Of a stretch of DNA of 20,699 bases, positions 6,585 to 15,120 are shown piece by piece (position 1 is the stretch's first letter; each line of letters opens with the position of its first letter). Made by a program: the position numbers and the translations under genes. The notes below the pieces were generated by a model. That model ran no database searches. It worked only from the letters and a program-made list of their open reading frames with translations, and had not been told where the DNA came from. This stretch comes from CAZLBV01 sp964557845. Its GTDB lineage: Bacteria > Acidobacteriota > Aminicenantia > Aminicenantales > Aminicenantaceae. The DNA lies in NCBI GenBank assembly GCA_964557845.1, contig CAZLBV010000257.1, positions 1 through 20,699 on the forward strand, given 5' to 3'.

Positions 6585-9500
6585 ATAGAAAATTCTTCGA
6601 ACAGTCCGTAAGCAACCACACTGTATTCAGAACCCGGTGGATATCCCGACTTGGCGCCTTCCCGGAATGAATTGGGCCAGGCTCTTCCCAGAGGCGGATC
6701 ATTATGAAAAGGCCCCAACGTGTTTTTTAAAGTGCCGTAAACAATGACTTCCACTTCATTTTCACCGTCCTGAACAAAATTACTTATATCCAGCTCATAA
6801 GGCTGAAATGCGATAAAACCAGCCTGCCTCCCGTTGACCAGAACCTCTGCCACCGAACCAGACCATTCGCCCAGATGTATGAACCAGCGAAGACTTTTTT
6901 CATCTGAAAGGGAAATGTTATATTTTTTATTATAGCTTACACCGCCTGAATAAAAGGGCCTCCCCTGATCTTTCCATGAACCCAAGGACAGCGTTTCACT
7001 CGGGATCAAGAAGAATCCTTTATCCTGGCTTTTCAATGAAAAATTCCCCAGCAGATAGATCGGTTCCAATTCAGTGTGGATTGTAAAGGGTTCAGCTTTA
7101 AGCCTGACGCTATTCTGACCGGTTCGGACATGCTCTCCGATCTCAAATACACCAAAATCACGGTCGAGCCACCATATTTCCGGTTGGGAATGAATTTCAA
7201 TGCCGTTTATAGAAACACGGTATAGTTCAGGCCGTTCAATCACGACTTGCAGTGACTCAAGATCCACTCCTTCTGAGACATTGAATCTGTAAATAACCTC
7301 GAATCCTGAATCTGATGGGAATTTGTCCATATCAAGGATATTGCTTTTATACTGAACGGCATGATCCCAGGGGTTGCGGTCGAGTCCGTGATGCTGAAAG
7401 ATCTTTTCCTGCGCCTCATAAAAATAAAGATCTTTGATCCAGCGGCCTGATAAGGAAAGATCGCAGTAATCCAGAGTCAGAATATTAGGAGATATGGCCT
7501 GGACAGTTAATTCACTAGAAGCTGAAATTTCAATTCGTTTTTCCTGTTCGTTGGAAATGATATTTTCTGCTGCACCCGGTCTCAGGCATAAAAGCAGACT
7601 GCCGCCGGGAGGAAGCATAAAATCAATTTTGAGCTGTCCATCTATTTTTTCAAAAGGATAGGGAGTGACCCTGCCGCTGAAAGGATCCCAATGCTCACAT
7701 GAATTCCCTTCAGCAGTGAAAAAGCCTTTGTACTCTTCCCGGTCGCTGGAGTTAACCAGGAAGACCAGTTCAGCATCCTGAAGTCGTCTGCGGTGATGAA
7801 AAAGCCGGCCTTGATTTTCTACGTCAGCATGAAAAACAATACCCTGAGGACAGAAATCTCGGATTTTGTTCCATCCATCCTCTGAATCCACTTGAACCCA
7901 GTTCGATCCATATTGGGATGCCAATTCAGTTACTCTATCCGACTGCATTCCATCTATATACTCTGGAGCTTTCTTCCAGCATATGATTTTGCCATTTTCA
8001 GCTAAAAACTTTTCTAAGAGCATAATTGTATCTGAATTAAGATTATCAAGGCCAGGAGAGAGCACAACCAGATCATAAGAGCAGGCTCCCACCGCTAATT
8101 TATTATTATCCACGCTTCCATGTTTTAAAAGGATCTCTTCACTCCCCAGATCATATTCGATCTGTTCGGCTTCCAAGTCATGGACAAAATTCTGAAATTC
8201 TTTACCCAAGGATTCAAGCCGGTCAGAAGAAGCAGCGGGTGAATAATACATCCATGCAGTGGTCGTAGGCTCGATCACGAGTATCCGATTTTTTTGGACT
8301 CCATAAGACATGGCCACAGATAGCCTGGCAAAATAATCAGCCAGGACCGGATAGGCATGCCACCAGGGCTCATGATAGGAAAAGGACAGCGGGTGATCAC
8401 GCTTGCGTGCTCCCTTTATAGATACATAAGACAGGTGCTGATTGAGGAAATTAACACCCAGGGCATATTCCCAATCCCCGATCCTTTTTTGATCAAAAAA
8501 AGTCATTTCCCATCCGCCGGCACCATAGGTCTCTGAAAGAGTCCGCTTTCTCCCCAGTTGATTGGCCGCGCTCCTGAGTTCCTTGACAGCACGGGCATTT
8601 CCGAATTGAGCATGGGGATCCAGGCTCCATTCATTCATAAGCATATCAATCCCCGGCATATGGGCATAGGCATAAAGAGCCATATTATCCGGATTAATAC
8701 GGGGACGGGGCCATTCATGCTCCCAATAATGGCCGGTAAAAATAAGATTATGATCTGTGCCGTATTCATAATAAGGTACAGCCCAATTATCGATGAAAAG
8801 CTCAAGCAGTAATGCATAAAAATTATGCCTGACCTTCTTCCACTCTCCCTCCTCTTCATACAGAGAAGGAAGATGGGTTCTCAGGTCATAGCCCCACTTT
8901 GTCTGAAATGATTCGAAAAGCGCTGGAGTATAATTGATCACATCTCTTCCCCCAGGAGGAGAAATGTGCGCCTCATCCTGAAAGACACCAGGTACGGTTT
9001 GACCAAACTCTTCTCCCAATGTTCTTTTATAGGCGTTTAGCGTAATATCCAGAAATTTTTCTGTAACCTCCCGGCGCAATAGATCTACATAGGTAAAACC
9101 GCCATACCAGGAAGATGGAGACTGGCGGAGAATCTCAAACACATAAAAATCGCCGGTTTTTCCCGCATATTCCTGGATATTGGAGGTTATATCCTCAAAT
9201 TTATTAGAGTTTTTCATGAGTACGACTGCCGGCTGGACTTCAAAAGATTCAGACAGTCTTCCCATTTTTTTCATCTGCAATCCCGAGAGAACCGCATCAG
9301 GCATCTCTGCCGGAACATGCCCGCCGGCAAAGCCTGAAGGGTAAGAATTTTCATCATAAAGCCAGACTTTCATTCCCCTGGATCTTCCTTCCTCAACTGC
9401 AAAGCGGCACAGTGACAGCCATTCCTCGGAAAGATAAGGTGTGATCAACCCGGGCCGGGGATGAATAAACACACCCCCCATTCCCTTTTGCTGGAAATCC

Positions 9501-9697
9501 ATGAGCTGTGTTTCGATCTGTTCACGAGTGATAGCATCATTCCAAACCCAAAAGGGAACGCTTTTAAATTCATTCGGCGGATTCTTGAAATTATCAAACA
9601 CTGATTGATAGGTGTCGGATTGTTGTTTTTTTTGGCACGAAAAAAAAAGAAATAAAATCCCGGTACAAAGAAAAAAGAATAAAATTCTTTTTTTCAT
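6530..9697 (-). CDS. Secreted lipoprotein glycosidase, GH106 (alpha-L-rhamnosidase)-like
   Basis: A 1055-residue exported protein. MKKRILFFFLCTGILFLFFSC is a lipoprotein signal peptide with lipobox LFFSC (Cys21), so it should be membrane-anchored outside the cytoplasm. Residues 38-80 (NPPNEFKSVPFWVWNDAITRE... FIHPRPGL) and 112-125 (LYDENSYPSGFAGG) match the start of the barrel in GH106-like proteins. FQDEAH (239-244) and LSETYGAGGW (387-396) carry acidic residues that could be catalytic. A GATase-like segment follows (about 470-620). Near the C-terminus there is a galactose-binding-like jelly roll (WSGSVAEVLVNGRQAGFIAF, then NTLGPFH). RBS GGGAGA precedes the ATG at 9697. The substrate is likely a rhamnose- or similar sugar-containing polysaccharide; the exact activity is uncertain. 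The last 15 residues (SSQTMLVTHHRLPSK) look like antisense read-through into the NTF2-like remnant. Confidence 0.8.
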   Translation of the reverse strand: MKKRILFFFLCTGILFLFFSCQKKQQSDTYQSVFDNFKNPPNEFKSVPFWVWNDAITREQIETQLMDFQQKGMGGVFIHPRPGLITPYLSEEWLSLCRFAVEEGRSRGMKVWLYDENSYPSGFAGGHVPAEMPDAVLSGLQMKKMGRLSESFEVQPAVVLMKNSNKFEDITSNIQEYAGKTGDFYVFEILRQSPSSWYGGFTYVDLLRREVTEKFLDITLNAYKRTLGEEFGQTVPGVFQDEAHISPPGGRDVINYTPALFESFQTKWGYDLRTHLPSLYEEEGEWKKVRHNFYALLLELFIDNWAVPYYEYGTDHNLIFTGHYWEHEWPRPRINPDNMALYAYAHMPGIDMLMNEWSLDPHAQFGNARAVKELRSAANQLGRKRTLSETYGAGGWEMTFFDQKRIGDWEYALGVNFLNQHLSYVSIKGARKRDHPLSFSYHEPWWHAYPVLADYFARLSVAMSYGVQKNRILVIEPTTTAWMYYSPAASSDRLESLGKEFQNFVHDLEAEQIEYDLGSEEILLKHGSVDNNKLAVGACSYDLVVLSPGLDNLNSDTIMLLEKFLAENGKIICWKKAPEYIDGMQSDRVTELASQYGSNWVQVDSEDGWNKIRDFCPQGIVFHADVENQGRLFHHRRRLQDAELVFLVNSSDREEYKGFFTAEGNSCEHWDPFSGRVTPYPFEKIDGQLKIDFMLPPGGSLLLCLRPGAAENIISNEQEKRIEISASSELTVQAISPNILTLDYCDLSLSGRWIKDLYFYEAQEKIFQHHGLDRNPWDHAVQYKSNILDMDKFPSDSGFEVIYRFNVSEGVDLESLQVVIERPELYRVSINGIEIHSQPEIWWLDRDFGVFEIGEHVRTGQNSVRLKAEPFTIHTELEPIYLLGNFSLKSQDKGFFLIPSETLSLGSWKDQGRPFYSGGVSYNKKYNISLSDEKSLRWFIHLGEWSGSVAEVLVNGRQAGFIAFQPYELDISNFVQDGENEVEVIVYGTLKNTLGPFHNDPPLGRAWPNSFREGAKSGYPPGSEYSVVAYGLFEEFSIYSSSQTMLVTHHRLPSK

Positions 9698-9880
9698 AAT
9701 CCAATTCTCCCTAAATTAATCTCATTATTGACAATTTTTGCTTTTATTATCTTTTCTTATTCCTGTGCTTCTCATTCTGTTCAGCAAAAAGCATCGATAT
9801 CATCGACACTTCCAGCCCGAGCAAATTAAGAATAGTGGGGGTGCAAACGAAATCAGGTGAACATTTGGGGTTAAACTACT

Positions 9881-9904
9881 AAAAAAACAGCAAATAGATT
9901 TGCA
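9881..9904 (-). terminator. Weak Rho-independent terminator after phoU
   Basis: On the minus strand, about 17 nt after the phoU stop, GCAAA-TCTA-TTTGC forms a 5-bp hairpin followed by TG and seven T residues. The stem is short and AT-rich, so termination may be partial. Position and T-run fit the end of the porin-pst-phoU transcript. The rest of 9698-9880 shows nothing else distinctive. Confidence 0.45.
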
Positions 9905-9920
9905 TTCCTTCTTTTTCAAT

Positions 9921-10580
9921 TTATTCTTCTTCATCTTTATGGTGTTTGATCATACGGCCTTCTACGATAAAGATCACATCCTCACAGATATTGGTAGAAA
10001 GGTCGGCGATCCTTTCCAGGTTATTGGATATACGATTTAGCTGGAGAGCGCGTTCAATGGTCTTGGGATTATCCATTATATAGGTGATCAGTTCCCGGTA
10101 GATCTGCTCCTGGATCTCATCAACTATATCATCCTGCTTGCATACTTTGGCCGCCAACTCCACATCTTCTTTAATAAAAGAATCAATGGCATCTTTGACC
10201 ATCTTTTTACATATTTCAGCCATACGGGGAATATCGATCAAAGGTTTCAACTGGGGCCTTTCGATAAGAAAAAGAGAACTTTCTACAATGTTCACAGCCT
10301 GATCTGCCATTCGCTCCAGATCATTGTTCATCTGCGCGATCATCATGATCATACGCAGGTCTTTGGCTGTTGGTTGAAACTTAGCAATGATAACCGTGCA
10401 GTATTCTTCGATCTCGATCTCATAATCATTTGCTCTCGGTTCGTCTTTTTCTGCTACCTCGGTTAGAAGATTTTTATCTTTATTTAATAAACCGGCAATA
10501 CTCTTATCGATCATACTTTCAACTAATCCTGCATAAGAGATCAGCTGGCCTTTTAATTTTTCCACTTCTTGTTTAAGCAT
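9921..10580 (-). CDS. phoU: Phosphate signalling protein PhoU
   Basis: A 219-residue all-helical protein with the two tandem PhoU repeats. The first contains NNDLERMADQAVNI (85-98) and the second NNLERIADLSTNICED (186-201), each carrying the E-x3-D metal-binding core. PhoU links the Pst transporter to the sensor kinase: with ample phosphate it keeps PhoR from activating PhoB, and it helps limit phosphate uptake. It is cytoplasmic and peripheral to the membrane. It is the last gene of the minus-strand operon, 29 bp after pstB, with a strong Shine-Dalgarno (GAGGGAGGA) before the ATG. The C-terminus KHHKDEEE is unremarkable. Length matches the family. Confidence 0.95.
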   Translation of the reverse strand: MLKQEVEKLKGQLISYAGLVESMIDKSIAGLLNKDKNLLTEVAEKDEPRANDYEIEIEEYCTVIIAKFQPTAKDLRMIMMIAQMNNDLERMADQAVNIVESSLFLIERPQLKPLIDIPRMAEICKKMVKDAIDSFIKEDVELAAKVCKQDDIVDEIQEQIYRELITYIMDNPKTIERALQLNRISNNLERIADLSTNICEDVIFIVEGRMIKHHKDEEE

Positions 10581-10609
10581 TATTTCCTCCCTCTTGGAAG
10601 CGGCTCTTA

Positions 10610-11371
10610 TTATCCAAACTTTCCGGTTAAATAGTCCTCGGTCATTTTATTCTTGGGCACTGTGAACAGCTCATCAGTCGGCGCATACTCGATCATTTCT
10701 CCCAGATACATGAAAGCTGTATGCTGGGAAACCCTGGCTGCCTGCTGCATGTTATGAGTCACTATAACTATAGTATAGTCTTTTTTCAGTTCCTCGATCA
10801 GCTCCTCTATTTTCCTGGTCGAGATTGGATCGAGACTGGCACAGGGCTCGTCAAAAAGTATAATCTCAGGCTTGACCGCCAAACAGCGGGCGATACATAA
10901 ACGCTGCTGCTGGCCGCCCGAAAGGGCCAGAGCGCTTTCCTGCAATCGCTCATGCACTTCTCCCCAAAGAGCCGAATCCCTCAAAGATCCTTCCACCCTC
11001 CGGCGTATCTCCTGTCGATCCCTTAGTCCATTTATTCTCAATCCATAGGCCAAATTATCGAAGATACTCTTAGGAAAAGGATTCGGCTTCTGAAAGACCA
11101 TCCCCACTCTTCTTCGGATATCAACCACATCGACTCCCTGTCCAAAAATATCCTGTCCATCCAAAAGGATCTCTCCATTTTGGCTGGTTTGAGGGATAAG
11201 CTCATTCATGCGATTGAACAAGCGGATAAAAGTTGATTTTCCGCAGCCTGAAGGCCCGATGAGTGCGGTGACCTGATTTTCATAGATGTCCATATTTATA
11301 TTTTTTAAAGCCTGTTTTTTACCATAAAAGAAATTAAGATTCCTTACTTGTATTTTCACTCTGCCGCTCAT
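10610..11371 (-). CDS. pstB: Phosphate ABC transporter ATP-binding protein PstB
   Basis: A 253-residue ABC ATPase that powers phosphate import by PstCA. Seen in order: Walker A GPSGCGKST (39-47), Q-loop VFQKPNPFP (92-100, the PstB-typical form), signature LSGGQQQR (150-157), Walker B ILFDEP (171-176), PstB-type CASLDP and the H-loop His206 in THNMQQAARVSQ. The start chosen is ATG 11371, which gives the family N-terminus and forms an ATGA overlap with the pstA stop; GAGGAG lies about 10 nt upstream, inside pstA. The frame is open further upstream to 11458, but those codons are the pstA 3' end read in another frame. It is expected to be translationally coupled to pstA. Confidence 0.96.
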   Translation of the reverse strand: MSGRVKIQVRNLNFFYGKKQALKNINMDIYENQVTALIGPSGCGKSTFIRLFNRMNELIPQTSQNGEILLDGQDIFGQGVDVVDIRRRVGMVFQKPNPFPKSIFDNLAYGLRINGLRDRQEIRRRVEGSLRDSALWGEVHERLQESALALSGGQQQRLCIARCLAVKPEIILFDEPCASLDPISTRKIEELIEELKKDYTIVIVTHNMQQAARVSQHTAFMYLGEMIEYAPTDELFTVPKNKMTEDYLTGKFG

Positions 11372-12219
11372 GTTTCTGCTGCTCCTCTTTGCCTCTGACG
11401 AATGATGATCGCAGCCGCAGATATCGATAACACCAGGATCAACAGGATCAATGCGCATCCATAGGCAATCTGGGTCTGCTGTTCAGGATGGGTCCCTTCG
11501 GTCATCAAGGCATAAATATGATATGGCAGAGCCATGACTTCCGAAAAAAACGATCTAGGAAATCCTCGGGTATAAAAAGTCGCAGCTGTGAACAGTATAG
11601 GGGCAGTTTCACCTGCGACTCTCCCAATACTCAAGATAACACCAGTGAGTATTCCTGGTGAAGCGGTCGGTAGAACGATATTCTTGATTGTCTGCCAGTG
11701 AGTAGCGCCTACAGCTAAAGAAGCTTCCCTATAGGACTGGGGCACGGCCAGCAGCGCTTCCTGGGCTGCGGAAATGATCTGGGGAAGCACCATTATTCCC
11801 AGGGTCAAACTTCCCGACAGTGCGGATACTCCAAAACCAAAAAATTTAACAAAGATCCCGAAGCCGAACAATCCAAAAACCACCGACGGTACTCCTGCCA
11901 GATTGTTTATGCTCATGCGAATAATATTAACGATAAATCCCTTGGGAGAGTATTCGGTTAAATAGATCGCAGAGGCCACTCCCAGCGGCAAAGCAAAAAC
12001 TATCGCCCCGACTACCAGAAAAACCGTGCCTACGATCGCGGGCCCGACCCCGCCAGCAGTCATTGCGTCCTTTGGCACGGAGGTAATAAACTCCCAGGAC
12101 AGAATTTTAAATCCTCTGACTACAATAAAATAGATGATGGATCCGAGAAAAAACAATGTAATGGCGATACACAGAAACAGTGTGGCGAAGCCGATATTCT
12201 GTGTAACCCTTTTATTCAC
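11368..12219 (-). CDS. pstA: Phosphate ABC transporter permease PstA
   Basis: A 283-residue inner-membrane permease, one half of the phosphate channel with PstC. It has about six membrane helices; the first spans about 11-33. The family motif AGVPSVVFGLFGFG lies at 108-121. The cytoplasmic coupling (EAA) loop, YREASLAVGATHWQTIKNIV, lies near 163-182 and contacts PstB. GRVAGETAP follows at 199-207. The start is GTG at 12219, which makes a 4-nt GTGA overlap with the pstC stop; the downstream end makes an ATGA overlap with pstB, so pstC-pstA-pstB are tightly coupled. Length and motifs are normal. Confidence 0.95.
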   Translation of the reverse strand: MNKRVTQNIGFATLFLCIAITLFFLGSIIYFIVVRGFKILSWEFITSVPKDAMTAGGVGPAIVGTVFLVVGAIVFALPLGVASAIYLTEYSPKGFIVNIIRMSINNLAGVPSVVFGLFGFGIFVKFFGFGVSALSGSLTLGIMVLPQIISAAQEALLAVPQSYREASLAVGATHWQTIKNIVLPTASPGILTGVILSIGRVAGETAPILFTAATFYTRGFPRSFFSEVMALPYHIYALMTEGTHPEQQTQIAYGCALILLILVLSISAAAIIIRQRQRGAAET

Positions 12220-13115
12220 CGGCCCAATCCTAATTTGATGCGGAACCGGCGGCTGACGAGCTCTGCTATAACATTGAAAACAAACGTGATGATGAATAAT
12301 ATTAGTCCGATAGCAAACAATGAGTTATAATGGGTGCTTCCCATTACTGTCTCTCCCATCTCAGCAGCAATGGTGGCAGTCATGGGACGGACCGGCTGGA
12401 AAAAGGTATGCGGGATCACGGCCGCACCTCCGCAGACCATGAGTACCGTCATGGTTTCTCCGACAGCCCGGCTCATACCCAAAATTATGGCGGTAGATAT
12501 TCCGGAAGCAGAAGCCGGGAGAACGACCCTGGTCAGAGTCTGCCACCGGGTAGCCCCAACCGCAAAAGACGCTTCCCGGAAACTTCTCGGAACAAAACTC
12601 AAGGCATCTTCGGCAATGCTGCAAACTGTGGGAGTCGCCATAATCCCCAGGATCAGGGCCCCTGTGAACGCGGTCAAGCCTACGGGAAGATTCAACAGAT
12701 CCTGAAGGAGAGGTGCGACTATCACCATACCAAAAAAACCATACACAATGGATGGAATTCCTGCCAGCAGTTCAACCATGGGTTTTAGGAATGCCTTCAG
12801 GCGTTTTCCCGCTAATTCATTGATAAAAAGGGCACTGCCCACACCCAAGGGAACACAAATAAAGATCGCGCCAAGAGTAACCCAGAATGATCCCAATATA
12901 AGCGGTAGGATCCCAAATTCAGGAGGTTCATAAGTAGGATACCAAAATTTTCCGGCTATGAATTTTAAGAAAGGGACTTCCTTAAAAACAGGAAGTCCCT
13001 CCAAAAAAAGAGTTATCGTGATCCCCGCTAAAAAAACAAGGGATGCAAAGGCCAGGACCGTAAAGCCCCATTTATAGATGCGTTCTTTAAGACGCCTGGC
13101 CTTTGCACTTATCAC
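12216..13115 (-). CDS. pstC: Phosphate ABC transporter permease PstC
   Basis: A 299-residue inner-membrane permease partner of PstA. A short basic cytoplasmic start (SAKARRLKERIYK) precedes the first membrane helix (about 16-38); about five more follow. AGIPSIVYGFFG lies at 118-129, the EAA coupling loop FREASFAVGATRWQTLTRVV at 179-198, and GMSRAVGETMTV at 213-224. A periplasmic loop near 50-68 (KFWYPTYEPPEFGILP) is typical of PstC. The start is GTG 13115, with AGGGAG about 9 nt upstream, 26 bp after pstS. The stop overlaps the pstA start by 4 nt. Confidence 0.95.
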   Translation of the reverse strand: MISAKARRLKERIYKWGFTVLAFASLVFLAGITITLFLEGLPVFKEVPFLKFIAGKFWYPTYEPPEFGILPLILGSFWVTLGAIFICVPLGVGSALFINELAGKRLKAFLKPMVELLAGIPSIVYGFFGMVIVAPLLQDLLNLPVGLTAFTGALILGIMATPTVCSIAEDALSFVPRSFREASFAVGATRWQTLTRVVLPASASGISTAIILGMSRAVGETMTVLMVCGGAAVIPHTFFQPVRPMTATIAAEMGETVMGSTHYNSLFAIGLILFIITFVFNVIAELVSRRFRIKLGLGR

Positions 13116-13141
13116 TTTTTCAACTCCCTAATATATTCTCT

Positions 13142-13966
13142 TTACTGTAACGGAACAAACCCGGCTTTGTCCACCAGTTTTTGTCCATCCTTGCTGAGAA
13201 TAAAATTAATAAAATCAGCAATAACACCTTGGGGTTTTCCATTGGTGTACATGAACAGCTTGCGGGCTAAAGGATAGGAGCCATTAATTACATTCTCATT
13301 GGTAGGATTTACTGAATTGACTGTGAGACCTTTGACTGAAGACGACAGATAACCGATCCCAACATATCCGATAGCAGCAGGAGTTTTAGCCACGATCTGT
13401 GCCACGGCATTATTGGATGCGTTCATCAAAGCATCAGGTCTAACTTTTTCTTTGTCCAATGCCAGTTCATTAAAAGTTTCAAAAGTACCGCTGGAACTGT
13501 CCCGGGAAATGACAACGATCTTCCCCTTTTTACCACCGACATCCTTCCAGTCGGAAATCTTTCCGGTATAGATCGCCTTAATCTGCTCCAGACTCAATTC
13601 ACTGACAGGATTGCCGGGATGGACGATAACCGCGATTCCATCCATAGCCACAACGTTTTCATACAGATCAACTCCATTCTGTTTCGCCGTTTCCTTTTCC
13701 TTATCTTTGGCACCCCGGGAGGCATCGCCGATATCAGCGGTTCCGTCGATAATGGAAGAAATGCCTACCCCTGAACCTCCACCCTGTACAGAAATATTCA
13801 CTTCAGAGTGCTGATTCATGAAAACCTCCGCGCAGGACTGTGCGATCGGAAGCACTGTGGTCGATCCTTTGATGGTGATCTCATTTTTCCCGGCTAAGGC
13901 AAAAACTCCTCCCACCAAAGCCATACTGATCAATCCGATTAATAATTTTTGTCCATTGATTCTCAT
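13142..13966 (-). CDS. pstS: Periplasmic phosphate-binding protein PstS
   Basis: A 274-residue substrate-binding protein of the Pst transporter. MRINGQKLLIGLISMALVGG with an ALA-G site near residue 25 is a Sec signal peptide without a lipobox, so the mature protein should be free in the periplasm. Phosphate-binding segments are visible: IKGSTTVLPIAQ (32-43), the GGGSGVGI loop (62-69), DIGDASR (78-84) and SRDSSSGTFETF (154-165). The C-terminus (FINFILSKDGQKLVDKAGFVPL) is typical for the family. A strong Shine-Dalgarno (AAAAGGAGAAAAG) precedes the ATG. It lies 16 bp after the porin and 26 bp before pstC, clearly in the same transcript. Confidence 0.95.
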   Translation of the reverse strand: MRINGQKLLIGLISMALVGGVFALAGKNEITIKGSTTVLPIAQSCAEVFMNQHSEVNISVQGGGSGVGISSIIDGTADIGDASRGAKDKEKETAKQNGVDLYENVVAMDGIAVIVHPGNPVSELSLEQIKAIYTGKISDWKDVGGKKGKIVVISRDSSSGTFETFNELALDKEKVRPDALMNASNNAVAQIVAKTPAAIGYVGIGYLSSSVKGLTVNSVNPTNENVINGSYPLARKLFMYTNGKPQGVIADFINFILSKDGQKLVDKAGFVPLQ

Positions 13967-13982
13967 TCTTTTCTCCTTTTGA

Positions 13983-15014
13983 TTAGAATTTATAATGTAA
14001 AGTTAAATTGGCATACATATCCGATCCTGGTTTGTCGCCTTCATCAGGATCATTATAAAACGTATACTTAATATTTGGTATGATTTTGACATTCTTCCAG
14101 ACCTGGAAACTGATAGCTCCGATAATAAAGTTGGATTCGACATTGTTGGCAAAAGGCACATAACCAATACCGCTACCCTTGAAGCTTTCTTTAAATCCAT
14201 CGCCAAAATTTCTGTCATAACGGGCAATGATGTCAGTCTTTTCTCCGGCTTTGATCACAGTGAAAACTGAAAGCACAGTGTAATCCAGAGAAGTATCATT
14301 ATGGGAATAATGTTTGTTGGCAAACTGCAAGCCGAATCGACCCCAGTCTCCACTATAGGAAGCAAATCCCTGATAGACATAATAATTTTTGTCATCAGGC
14401 TGGGATTCATAGTCACCATATACTTCTGCATAGAATCCGTCAGTCAACTGGAAGCTTAAGAAGCCATAAAATACTTTGCCCTGATTGGTTTCCGCCTTAT
14501 TTGAGGATCCATTCCCGTACATGATGATATAGGTGGTTTTTTTGGCGGAATCGAGATTACCCTTCATGGAGATCCCTAAATCACGAGAGGAACGGAGCTT
14601 CAGCAGATCCAATGGAGTCTTTTCTAAAGCCCGGTAACCCCAGATACCCTCAATTGTATCAAAAGTAGGGGGTGACTGAATCCCGGCCTTCATGCTCTGG
14701 CCACCAAGCTTGAAACTCAGGTAAGCATCCTTAACAAATGGATTCAAAGATGAGGATGTTTTGAAATCTCCGGGAGAATTCATCTCATACCGTAACCTTA
14801 TTTTAACGCCATCTGTAATATCAGCATTATAGGTGAGATAAATTCTTCTTAACCAAAAACCATGATTCCCCTCGAAGTCTTCATTATTATGGCTGAGGAC
14901 AGAGTAATATTCGTTGATCATATAACCATCAAACTTTCCTTGCGCCTGAACACTTCCGGGAATTAAAAGAGCAGCTGCACATAAAGCCACAAGCAGGTAA
15001 CTTACTTTTTTCAT
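13983..15014 (-). CDS. Outer-membrane porin, phosphate-selective (OprP/OprO)-like
   Basis: A 343-residue beta-barrel protein heading the pst operon. The signal peptide MKKVSYLLVALCAAALLIPG ends in a VQA-Q cleavage site near residue 24. The mature part is a series of alternating amphipathic strands rich in Tyr and Gly and ends in a C-terminal Phe (NLTLHYKF), the usual outer-membrane assembly signal. WLRRIYLTYNADITDGVKIR, FVKDAYLSFKLGGQSMKAGI and SSRDLGISMKG match the plan of OprP/OprO-type porins, with strand positions around 53, 93 and 143. Its place 16 bp before pstS implies it admits phosphate to the periplasm; anion selectivity is inferred from context. It is somewhat shorter than typical OprP. 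The ATG overlaps the stop of a 21-codon leader ORF. Confidence 0.85.
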   Translation of the reverse strand: MKKVSYLLVALCAAALLIPGSVQAQGKFDGYMINEYYSVLSHNNEDFEGNHGFWLRRIYLTYNADITDGVKIRLRYEMNSPGDFKTSSSLNPFVKDAYLSFKLGGQSMKAGIQSPPTFDTIEGIWGYRALEKTPLDLLKLRSSRDLGISMKGNLDSAKKTTYIIMYGNGSSNKAETNQGKVFYGFLSFQLTDGFYAEVYGDYESQPDDKNYYVYQGFASYSGDWGRFGLQFANKHYSHNDTSLDYTVLSVFTVIKAGEKTDIIARYDRNFGDGFKESFKGSGIGYVPFANNVESNFIIGAISFQVWKNVKIIPNIKYTFYNDPDEGDKPGSDMYANLTLHYKF

Positions 15015-15076
15015 TTTTTTTCTCCTAAAATAGATTTTGTTTTTGTTTCTTGTTTTTTAGCGGTCTTGTTTTTCAT
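15011..15076 (-). CDS. 21-residue basic leader ORF coupled to the porin gene
   Basis: A short frame starts at ATG 15076 with a consensus Shine-Dalgarno AGGAGG (15086-15081) and reads MKNKTAKKQETKTKSILGEK plus one Lys. Its TGA (15013-15011) overlaps the porin ATG (15014-15012) as ATGA. The porin's own Shine-Dalgarno (TAGGAG) lies inside this ORF. The peptide is Lys/Thr-rich, with no hydrophobic segment. The strong ribosome-binding site and exact stop/start overlap suggest it is translated, perhaps only to hand ribosomes to the porin. It may be a genuine leader peptide or a coupling device; no family is recognised. Confidence 0.5.
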   Translation of the reverse strand: MKNKTAKKQETKTKSILGEKK

Positions 15077-15120
15077 TAAACCTCCTAAATATTTTATCAA
15101 TTCGCATTCTGCTTGAATTT

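Noticed and set aside
6382..6588. Plus-strand ORF of 68 codons with an ATG
   Set aside because: It is in a different frame from the NTF2-like peptide and has no protein-like character; it is a shadow of the remnant.
11372..11458. Extended PstB N-terminus
   Set aside because: These codons are the out-of-frame pstA 3' end; the ATG at 11371 with ATGA overlap and GAGGAG upstream gives the family N-terminus.
12330..12788. Long plus-strand frames opposite pstC
   Set aside because: They mirror a strongly conserved membrane protein gene on the minus strand, with low-complexity unnatural composition.
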